In this document: positions 25,471-35,588 of the stretch, piece by piece
Numbering within the stretch: the first letter of the stretch is position 1
Layout of the letters: each line of letters starts with the position of its first letter
Assembly: GCA_023055505.1 (NCBI GenBank)
Contig: JALIRH010000039.1
Location: forward strand, 5,026,505-5,090,504
Direction: 5' to 3'
Length of the DNA stretch: 64,000 bases
Source: Callipepla californica brunnescens
Lineage: Eukaryota > Chordata > Aves > Galliformes > Odontophoridae
Translations under genes and position numbers: made by a program
Notes under the pieces: generated by a model
What the model was told of the DNA's origin: nothing
Databases searched by the model: none
What the model saw: only the letters and a program-made list of their open reading frames with translations

Positions 25471-27990
25471 GTGCGCACACACTGGGGAACCACGTGGGTG
25501 GGACTGGAGACCTCCTGACAGATTTCTTCATTTGGAATGTCATGGTTTCCATTCTTCCCATTTCTTCTGCATGGTTGGTATTTCCACCACTTTGTAAGAC
25601 AAAAGAGAACTACAAAATCTCATTGCACTGAGAGATGTGTGTACATTCTTCCTTTCATATGGTCTTCCTTGAGAGCTAGCTCTTATTTAGCAAGCCTCTT
25701 TGATTATCCCATGACATTTAAGACTCTCTGGTTTCGTTTTGTGTGCCATATCTTTATCCTAGCTGTCTGCAGGAGAAGAGAACACATTCAGTGTCTAGGC
25801 CTCAGGTGTGATTTAAAAGCAATTCTGAAGCATGCAGTGAGTCATTAATATTAAGGAAAATGTTTTTCCTCTCAGAGGTATGGTTTGTGCATGCATATCT
25901 CAAATATTTATCCCATGTTTATTTGATAATCTCTTGACTTCATAAATTGCAGATGAGGCAATTGGTTCTATTGCAGTTTTGTTCTTTAATCATGACAAAT
26001 TTGGCTTCTTTTCTAACAATATTATCGTTCTCTTGTCATTATTTCAATGCCTTCTTTCTCTGCTGCTGATAAATGAAACTTAATTGAACTAATACTGTAA
26101 ACTGTAACAGCAAGCCCATTAGCTTGCCTGAGCTACTTGAACTGTGTTCACTGCTATAAATTAACCAAGCGAGTAACAAAGATGTTTAGAACTTAGCTGC
26201 TGACTCAGTCGACTGAGACTAAGGTCTCATCCACATGTTTTTTAGCCACCTCCAGCCGCAGGATATGAAGTCGTCAGTACTGTAATTTTATCTGTGTAAT
26301 AAATTGAGCCCTGTCACTGTAAGCAAATAAAGAAATCTTATTATTCACCGTTAATGAGATATTTTGTTTCCTGTTGTCAAGCACTAAAGTGCCGTGAAGG
26401 TTCCTGCAGACTGATGAATAGGTATGAAGGGAAAGGGACGTGATGAGTTTGGACTTTGTGCAACTGATGGGACATAAACCTTCTGCTCCAGGTGCATGTT
26501 ACCTTTGCCTGGGAGATCAAATTTTCAGGAAGGTGGGGACAGGGAATCAATTTCCAGCTTTACCCATGTTACCTGTAGCCTGCAGTGTATTTGCTGTGCA
26601 GCTGAAGCTGCTGTGACACACAGAAACTGAAGATCTGCTAATTTTTTTTAGACAGAGAGTACCTTTTGAAACATTATCTTGAAAGGAGTCAGCTTCTGCT
26701 TGAAAACAAGGCTTTTGATTTCTGCTTTTATTCATGGGTTGGATAGTGCTGGCACATGCAGGGGTACTTCACAGTAAAATCCTACAGAAAGAGCACTGCT
26801 TCTTGCAAGTCATGCTCAGTCTCAATTAGAATAGAATTTGGGTGGGGTGTTTTGCATGTGGAATTTCAAGGGAGGAGAAAAAGGTGTTGAAATACAGAGC
26901 TAAAGTGTGTTTGGTCTTCCAGCATAAATTACACAGTTGCTTAATATTATTTACCAGCATAAAAAATGTGCTTATAACATTCAGGCAAATACAGCAAACA
27001 TCCAAATGCACATATTTGACAGATCTCACTGAGAAAACAAGGTATGTACTGGTATCCAAGACAACAAAGGCACCGAGATCCACAGGCATGGGAGAAAGAT
27101 ACCATTTAGCATTATGTAAATCTTACACCAACTGATATTGTTAAAGGCAGAGCTTTACATGCCTGCACTTTACATTTATTTCTCGTCCCCACCTGGTGTC
27201 TCAGTGGCCAAGCTAATCGGGGGCACCATTGGATTGGGGGACTCTGCAGAGCGCAGGAAGCCCTGGGGCCACCCATGGGAACCAGCTCCATCTCCAGCCC
27301 CTGCACACAGCCTGGGGACCAGGCATGTTCAGGAGGAGAAATCTGACCTGTGGCCAGGCTTTTCTTTCTTGTGTTTCCATGCATTCCAAAATGCATGATG
27401 GCTGCAAGAAAAGCTCTACAGGAATTTCTCAGCCATCCTGTGAAGCTGTCCCTACCAAAAAGTGGCTTTAAAAAAACACTACACTGTGGATGTTTTCTTC
27501 GCTTGCTGGAGAGGAGGACACCCAGCTGACACAGCTGAGTGGTGGCCAGCTGCAGAAAGAGGACTTATGGGAGAGGTGCCTTGCTGTGAAAGTGGAGATG
27601 GCATCTGGCAGGTGCAGCCCTGTCCAGCGCCAGAGCAGCATGAAGAGATCTGCTTGTCTGTGTGCAAGGTGCGTGTCTGGGCCCTGTAAGGAAAGATGGG
27701 CATACAAGCCAGGTGGTCTCAGAAGAGTCACATTCGGTATAAATCCAGCCTCATTATGCTGGTGTTCATGTCCAGTTCTGTGAGGCTGACATCCAGTATA
27801 ACTGCTTAAGGAAAAGCAAATACAGATTTTCTTCCCTGATTTCAGCAGGGAGAACCCTCACCTGTGCAGACAGGGAGGACAGCAGTGACAGCAGAGGCTC
27901 AGCACAGTGACACAGGGGCACTGCCATCCCTGGCACCACACGGCAGCAGCCGTGCTCTGTGCTCCACGCTGGGCTCTGCTGGAGCAGCCT
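25471..27990. other. Unique AT-rich sequence between two pentamer arrays
   Basis: No gene seen. The stretch 25840-26240 is AT-rich with TTAATATTAA, TTTATTTGATAA and TAATTGAACTAA-type sites, and it looks like a candidate regulatory region by style alone. Overlapping open frames at 26826-27135 on both strands have no recognisable domain. Confidence 0.5.
26199..26217. promoter_or_regulatory. AP-1/MARE-like site fused to 14-bp palindrome
   Basis: TGCTGACTCAG at 26199-26209 matches the extended AP-1/Maf half-site. It overlaps CTCAGTCGACTGAG at 26204-26217, a perfect palindrome centred on a CpG. Binding by AP-1 or Maf/Nrf-type bZIP proteins is inferred from the motif only. Confidence 0.3.
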
Positions 27991-28155
27991 GGGATAGATG
28001 AGATGAGATGGGATGGGATGGGATGGGATGGGATGGGATGGGATGGGATGGGATGGGATGGGATGGGATGGGATGGGATGGCACGGGATGGGATGGCACG
28101 GGATGGGATGGGATGGCACGGCACGGGATGCTATAGAATGAGATGGCACAGGATG
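27991..28155 (+). repeat. Pentanucleotide array (GGATG)n, 33 in-phase units
   Basis: The 5-bp phase is unbroken across the whole interval. Three AGATG units lead into fourteen perfect GGATG units at 28011-28080. These are followed by a patterned tail in which GCACG units alternate with one to three GGATG units, and by decayed units to 28155. The G-rich strand is plus, with GGG every 5 nt. The 176-codon open frame covering it on the minus strand (27766-28296) exists because the repeat contains no stop codon in any frame. Confidence 0.97.
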
Positions 28156-31100
28156 GGAAACATGAAGTCCCACAGTGCCTGCACGCAGACAGCAGCTGCA
28201 GGAAAGGTTGATGTCAGCCTCAGCCAACCGCTTGGACATGCTCTGCATCAACTGGGGGAAGGCAGGCAGAGTGCATGCCATCTGTTGCTCAACCACAGAA
28301 CTTTAGATGCTGCAGAATTTATTTTTAGGGTAAATAGTTCATCTTATTGCCTCAGTTTCATAGCTCTTCATTTCTGACATAGTTAATTCTCCAGAGCAAA
28401 AGTGAGTAGAAAATGGGCATCTCTGGGACTGGAATTATGATGAGGGTCACTGGATAATGCACATGATGTGGTCATGATTCCAGCTTCTCTCTGAAAGGTT
28501 TTGGTGTTGTTTTATTTCCTGAGAAACAGGCTGTGTGAACCCAGAGTTCCCACTGAGCGATCTGCTGCCATATTTATGAACTCTACAACCGGCCACGTTT
28601 TGTGACATGGGTAGCAATTTAGCGAAGGAACAAAAGGAAAACAATTTATGCCTGGGTGAAAACCGTGTATGCAAAATGTCAGCTCAGGGCAACTTTTCAC
28701 AGATAATATATAGTAATTATAACTCCCGAAAACAAGTTGGTAATGGAATCACTGGCACGACCTCGGCAGCAGCGATACCAGCAAGGCACGGCCGCGCTGC
28801 TGCGCACGCCCATGGCTGGGGACTGGGATGCAGCACAAGTCCCATCCTGGCTGCACCTCTGCCCCAGCACACTCTGCCCACCGCTGTTCCATCCTCATGC
28901 ACGTTTCTTTGTGCAGCGAGAGAGGTAAATCAGCCGCTCTGCAGACTTGCACTGGTTCAGCTAGCACACCCTTTTCTTTTGTATCAAGTGGGGCTGAAAA
29001 TTGTCAGCACGGCATAAATTAATTTAGCCTGCAGTAGTAAAGTGTATTAGAGATGATTATATTCCTGTACTAAAGTGTGTGCACCTTAATAAAAAAAAAA
29101 GAAACCCACAACTAAACTGCATATGGAAAGGGTAACATTGTAGATTTATCTTTTTTTCCTGCATTCTTTTATAGCCCCCATTTGCTTTTGTTCTCTTTTT
29201 GTACCCTTCTTGCTTTTATGTTTGCAAGTGATAAATTTTTCCATGTTTTACATTTTATATTTAGTTTATCTCTTTATTTTGTACTCATTTTGCATTGAAA
29301 ATGGAATGAGTCTTTAGAATAATACAGCTGATATTGAATTTTTTAAATTGCTATTGGGTATATACCGCATAAGGTGGTTATCAGATCTCTAACTTAATCA
29401 TGTGAAAATATTGCTATGGGGAATGCTGGCTCGGTAACAATGAGACCCCTATGCTTTCATAAAATTTATTTAACTATAAGCCCATTATAAAGCATTAATA
29501 CAGAATTCTCTTACTTTCTGTCACATTCAGGTCAGATTTATCGTACGCTGCTGCTGAATTCACACAAAAATTGAATTCATAAACTTACAGGCTCTGTGCT
29601 GTACGCTCTTTAAGCTTATCAAGATACACTACCGTGCTGAGGATTTCCTACCTACAAAAGTCTGTAAAAATAAACAAAACGGAGGGGGTTTGTAGTTCAA
29701 AAGTTGAGATTCGGGGGTGACATAGAGCATTGTGTATTTGTTCCTCCAGAACTAACAGCTCCAGCGTGAGGAGAAGGGGCAAATTAACACCTGACCACTT
29801 CCATCACCTTGGAAAGCACTTCACACAGCACTGGAATTTACCAGCGCCACAATCACATCTCCTCCATGTGTACCATAGCTGTGAAATTCATTGCACTTTT
29901 TCACAGCAATCACCTAATACCAGTACACCGTTAGGATTGTTTCAGTGCTTCATGTCAATTCGGGGCCCGTGTTCTGTAACGGTTTCATGCTCTATGTGTT
30001 ATGTTAATTTAGCTCAGCACTGTGTAGTGTGCGGTCTCCCTTCGCAAAGCAAGGACTCCTGCAGATGGGGTCGTTCTGTTTAGCATCAGCCCATGCAGAG
30101 CAGCAAAGACCAGCACTGCACAGAGCAGCACAGCACAGGGGAAGCTTGCTGCCACGGTCCGGCCACATTCCTTCAGTGCTGGATCTGAAACCCAAGTGCT
30201 GAGTGATGACAGGCATGAGGAAAATCCAGAGCAAAAATCCAGAGTGGTGATTTTGTGTTAATCTGCGCTCACACGAGGTGTCTGGACTCAATGCACTGTC
30301 CTGTGAATTTTTACTAAATGCAGTATTGAGTGTAATGTAGAATGATCACAGTGTTTAACTGTTTTCTCCATAATAGGTGAGGCTTGGAGTAACACCCAGA
30401 TCACACCATCTGCAGGGGATCTCTCTCAAACCAGGTGACTTTGGCCACACCTGACTCCACTGAAACTGGAAGAAATGCAACTGCTTCTATTGGCAAGCTC
30501 CTGGATGGACCAATCCAAATGTGCACACACACAGAGGAAAGGAGAGAGTTAGTGTAAAAGTAAACAGTCCCTTCTGAGGTATTATGTTGATTTCTCTTCA
30601 TATTACTTAATGTGAGAAATTATGCCCTAAAGATGCTCTGTATGAAGTTAGAGAATTACATTAAAATAATGTGAATTTACAAAATGCATTCTCCCATTCT
30701 TAGTCCACCCTAAAATGAATTTTAGAGGCATTTATGTGAGACCGTGAAGCAAGCAGGGAATCTTTATTTTCTGTGCAATATAATCACTCTGTTTTCAGTG
30801 AGTTTGTATCTACAGGACCACCAGAATTTCTGCACCGTGTGAGCAAATCCAGTGCATCTGTGACAGCTCCCTTCCTCAAAAGAGGAAAATGATAGATCCT
30901 CTAAGCTGATAGTTAGCAAACACAAGCCACACAACAAAGCTTCTGTCATGTAGTAATTCTGCTCTGAAGCATCTAGATTACAGAATTAAATATTAAATAT
31001 TTTCTGTATTTTCCACAGCAACACTATGTAGATGTTCTTGCTAATTATTGTAATATTGACTGCAGATCATGACTCAAATGACAGCTTTCAGCGTTGAATT

Positions 31101-32584
31101 CAGTGGCTATTAATTCCTGAAGTGAAGTAGGAGTGTTTTTAAGTAGGTTACCGTCTCATTCATGCAGTGTAAACTTGTGATAGACCCTAGCTCGAATCTT
31201 TGCAGTTACTACCCCAACTAAAGGGAAGGTGGAAACTTCTCTTCCATCTGATTTTTGGGGTCATTACATTTGCCAGTATAAGTTGTTATACCTCAGAAAC
31301 CAAAGACAACCACAGCATAAATCAATGGAAGGATCTGGACCATTAGTTTCTTTATGTATCAGGGGGCAGTAGACATCATGTTTGATTTTTCAGGCAGTTG
31401 ATTTCAGAGGCTTTTCTGTGGTTTGAAAGCAGGTTAACAAAGCAGGAAATTAGTCCATCTGAATACAACATAGCTTTCAATATACTGATGTGGAGTACAA
31501 CTGCTTCAGAAGAGAACAAAGGGTTAAAACAGCAAAAATAGTAAGATGCTGAAGAAAGTAAGATGAATACTTAAACAAGGAGCAAGTATAGCAGAATACC
31601 TTGAATGCAAACTTCCTTTTTAGTGTATTTTGTCTTCCATTATGGAAATGGTTAATATAAAAGCATTTCTTATCTGTTTTTCCAAAAAATTTACTTCAAG
31701 AACATTGCATATTCCCTACAGAGAAAAGCAATATCATACAATTGATGGAAGCACTGCACACTGATGAAAGCATGGCTTATTCAAGCCTCTGCAATTGTGA
31801 TACATACTAGGATTTTCTGCATCTTTTTTTCCCTGTGTGATGTGAGATATGAAGCTAAAGTTAGCCACTGAATTCCAAGCTGGCAGTGAGCTGAGCTAGT
31901 TGTACTGATCATAGCTAGTTTATCCAGCTATACTTGAAACTCTATTAGATCTTAAAGTTTCCACCTCAGCCTTTATCCAGTGCAGCTCATTTCCCTTACC
32001 ACTACAAGAGGATTTGGCCCTTCTCATTAATTTTAACATGGTAGTTCCCAGTTGAATCGTAAGGATCATCAAGTCACTCTTGAGGGTACAGTCATGTGAA
32101 ATCCAAAACCTCATGATCAAGAATCTCAGCCAGAACTGAGGACACCTATCTAATGCTTGCATACCTAAACTTTAAAGTAATGTATGTATATTAACTGGAT
32201 CTTCTGCTTACCTCATCTCCAGAGTTTATTGGGTTTTTCAAACAGTAGGACACTTAACACAAGGTAGTATTATTGTCATTCATCAGAAGAAATACAACTC
32301 CTCAAAGCCCCAACTCATGGCTTTGGAAAGCGTGTGTATTCTCCTTTATAACAACAGTCTGAAGTCCAAGCTCACCAAGCACTGACAGCTTCCACTGCCA
32401 CCCAAAATGCTGCCTGCCTGTACAGATCCTTAAAAATAAAAAATTAATTATTTTTAAAAATGCACCTTAACTGTAGGCAGAGTAGAAAGGAAAGAACATC
32501 CTCAATTTTCAGTCAGCTTAAAACTTAGTTAGGACACTGTGAAGTCTCCTGGCCCAGCTCAAAGAGCAGGCTGAGGGTTTGCCC
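28156..32584. other. Unique, largely AT-rich sequence, no gene seen
   Basis: A CpG-bearing GC-rich patch lies at 28750-28930. From about 28960 to 32500 the sequence is AT-rich and unique, with A- and T-rich runs at 29087-29100 and 29150-29160. A GTATCAGGGGGCAGT motif at 31356-31370 resembles the CTCF core. No CR1 copies and no recognisable exons are present in this interval. Confidence 0.55.
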
Positions 32585-32723
32585 ACAGCTCATGGCAACT
32601 CTACAGCTCCTCGTGGCCCTAGAGCTCCTCATGGCAGCCCTACAGCTCCTCATGGCAGCCCTACAGCTCCTTGTAGTGGGTCTACAGCTCCCCGTGGCAG
32701 TCCACAGCTCCTTGTGGCAGTGT
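32585..32723 (+). repeat. 21-bp minisatellite, seven units
   Basis: Seven tandem units start with ACAGCTC or GAGCTC (32585, 32603, 32622, 32642, 32663, 32684, 32704). The fullest unit is ACAGCTCCTCATGGCAGCCCT, and others vary from 18 to 21 bp. Because a full unit is a multiple of three, an open frame repeats LQLLMAA through the array. I regard that as a by-product, since no gene structure surrounds it. The array abuts a CR1 tail on its right side. Confidence 0.9.
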
Positions 32724-32797
32724 GGGGCCTGGATTTTGGCTCAGTGGTCCTTGTGCATCCCTTCCAACTTGGGGTATTTTGCGGTTCTATGATTCTA
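32724..32797 (+). mobile_element. CR1 LINE 3' tail, severely 5'-truncated
   Basis: A short plus-strand CR1 end: GGCCTGGATTTTGGCTCAG, then GCATCCCTTCCAACTTGGGG, then GGTTCTATGATTCTA. The CCCTTCCAAC block and the ATTCTATG-type tail are diagnostic. Only about 75 bp survive. Confidence 0.88.
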
Positions 32798-33492
32798 GCC
32801 CATCCAAGCCTGGCCATGCTCACAGCAGCCTTGAAGAAGCATCATGACAGGACACTGGCCCAGCCTCACATGCCCAGTGAGGTGCTGCCTGCTGCCACAC
32901 CGAGCACCCAGCTGCTCCATGCAGGCCCTCAGTGCCTTGTATGGAGTCTGAGCATTGTCCATCACCTTGGTGCTAACACACAGATCCTGTCTGGTTGTAT
33001 GTATGAAGTCATCTCTTGGAGGCTGGCTTTGTTATAGGCAGACACTGATGCACCAATTCTGCACCACGCTATGCAATGGACTCTAACAGCAGCCACATCT
33101 TGAGCTAAGGAGGGATGTTCCCAGAGCCTGAGGTCAGATATCATGAAGCAAATCACACAAGACTGGAATTATGCGTTATATGTCAATGAATCTAGTAAGA
33201 TGCAAATTGAAACATAAGATTTTTCTCTGTAATGTACAATAAAAATTCAATGGTTAGCAGCTGATACAAAGCATATAAATATGTTTTCAAATAAGTACAA
33301 CAGCTATGAAATCAGGAATCAGTAAGTCATTATGCATTTCAGCACAATAATGATGAACCCATTTTTCTGGCACATATGAAATAACTAGCTCATTTTAATT
33401 CTTCATAAATAGGAGATAACAGCTTGAGAGGCATGCTCCATGCAATTCATTTTTACGACTGTCTCTTCCACACTCGACGCTCCCATGACACC

Positions 33493-33510
33493 GGGGTCGG
33501 GAGGGGAGGG
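33493..33510 (+). other. G-quadruplex motif with 1-2 nt loops
   Basis: GGGG-TC-GGG-A-GGGG-A-GGG on the plus strand. Four G runs with loops of 2, 1 and 1 nt satisfy the strict quadruplex rule. It sits in an otherwise AT-rich area, just upstream of an A-rich tract at 33570-33620. Confidence 0.75.
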
Positions 33511-33876
33511 CGTGTTATGCATTCCTTCTTGCTTTCCTTTTCTTCACTGCTTTATAATGCGGTTACTATTCAAAAAATAAATACGTAAATAAATAAAAAG
33601 AAAGAACGAAACAAGAAAAAGCAGCAGTTTAGCACATCAGAACACCACTTGACTGATGTGGGCAGGGATCATGTCATTACTAACTTTTTCTGTAATTCAT
33701 TTCATTTATCCACATTTCATATCTGTGCTGTTGCTTTCTAATCATCACTCCCACCAGGCATTGTTTTCCTATCAAGGCAGCAGCTAAATGAGCTGCGAAT
33801 TAGATCTATATTACATCAGCAGTGGGCATTGTAGATATTACCCACACATTAAAAGAGAAATTCAAATGAAACAAAC

Positions 33877-33890
33877 AAGAACATGTTCTT
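33877..33890. promoter_or_regulatory. 14-bp perfect palindrome with p53-type half-site
   Basis: AAGAACATGTTCTT is its own reverse complement. Its inner ten bases, GAACATGTTC, match the p53-family half-site rule RRRCWWGYYY exactly. No second half-site is evident within about 13 bp, so a full response element is not supported. The function is inferred from the motif only. Confidence 0.3.
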
Positions 33891-35565
33891 TCCTATTTCC
33901 GAAATTGATCCTGATCCCACCGTTGAGTGGCTGAGCAGTGTTCGGGAGAAAAAGATGAGTTTTGTCACAAGCAAGCTATTAGATGAGATCATTAACTGAA
34001 ATAAGATTACTGCTACTCTGTAATTTCATTCTTCTTTGTTCTTAGAAGATTGACTAGAATAGAAAAGGACTGATCCTCTGTTGTGGTAACAGTCCAAGGC
34101 TCTAAAATTTAAAAGTCTGAGTTACCAAGGGATTACACTTCTGCGTATCAGGAAGGCCAGCAAACAAAACCAGAGAGCTGCAGCTGGTGGAGACGGTCAG
34201 TGTTCACCTCGGAGCCAAAACTCCGTGTGTGCCCCAGCACAGAGGGTGTGAGGGGCAGCAGAGCACAGAGGTGTCTGTGCAAAGCAGCCTGAAACAGCCA
34301 CGCTGGCACTTCTTCTGTGTCTGCAATGCCAGTGACAAAGCACACCCCGACCTCCTGAGTCTGGCGGCTGTTTCAGATGCAGGCTGATCAGAGCTGCCTC
34401 CGAGTGGCAGAACACGAGCACGAAGGCCTCATGGAGGTGGTGAGCTGCACGTCTACAAGAAGCAGTGTTTCCTTTTCTCCTACAGTGAGACTGGTATAGT
34501 AACAAATCACATCTCCATTCAGAGAGGGCTGTCAAGTGTCCCATCTCACACCAGTTCTGCATCCACTTGAGCAGTGATGCTGAACTTCCCACACAGAGTA
34601 CTACCCCACTTGGCCACGCAGCCCTCAGTGGGGCATCCCGCAGTGCAGCATCGTCCTCCAACCACTGCAGCCCTCTCCTCTCCTCCTCCTCTGGCTGCTG
34701 CAGGCAGGACCAGGTGGGTGTCTCCCATGCTTCCCTATTATCATTGCCATCCCCTCCTCCCCTTCTGTGTTTTTCCCCATTGCTTACCACCAACATATAT
34801 TGTGGCCTTCTGCCCAGTCTGAGGTGTAATGGTATTTTTCAGAAGGGCCATATTCCTCCCAGATCCTTTCTCTGTAACCAAAGGAGCAGAACCACATGTC
34901 TGCAGTTAAACCCGGTGCCCTCCACCTCCCTCAGCTCCCTGCTGCCAGCTGACTGCGTGCCCGTGCTCCATCTCTGTAATTCTGGAAGTGTGGAAGGGCT
35001 GCAAACCAAAATCTCTGCAAATATTTGCTTTAATGTTTAATGAATTTGCTTCAGCTGTGTTTACCCTGCTTTTGTGTTCGCTTTCTCCCAACATTCATGC
35101 ATGGAAACCTTGCAAATATGATCCAAGGCTGAAGAAGAAGGCCCTCTATGGTTCCTGCAGCTCACGAACAGGAACACTTGTGCACAGATCCCTGCACAGG
35201 AAGAGGAGTGGAAGCATGGGGCAGCTACTGGTGGCAAAACCAGGTTTGCTGTCCTGAGTTGCAGTGTTGCACCTGCACATTGGTGCCATCACCACGGGAT
35301 GGGGACAGGCAGGCACAGCAGCCCACATTGCCTGTCCTGCACTGAGCTCCCTTCTCACTGTTCCCAGCCCAAGAGCTCACAGCATCCTCTCATTGTGGGC
35401 AAACCCACATGGCACTGAACTATGTGGACAGTACAACTTGTGTCACAAATAATCAGACCACGGTACAAAAGAATCTCTTCTGATGTAAGAACTCAAAGGC
35501 ATTTTTTTGTATGTGGATGACAGTACCAAGAATAAAGTCACCTGAAGGTGCTGTATTACACACTC

Positions 35566-35588
35566 TATATATATATATATATATATAT
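35566..35588. repeat. (TA)n dinucleotide microsatellite
   Basis: Twenty-three nucleotides of alternating TA, followed by a short T run. It is a likely polymorphic microsatellite. Confidence 0.95.

Noticed and set aside
27766..28296. 176-codon minus-strand open frame with PIPSH repeats
   Set aside because: It is produced by the (GGATG)n array, which contains no stop codon in any frame. The flanks have no domain.
34197..34796. 199-codon minus-strand open frame, the longest in the window
   Set aside because: No recognisable domain and random-like composition rich in Cys, His and Trp. A comparable frame overlaps it on the opposite strand, and there is no exon structure or promoter.
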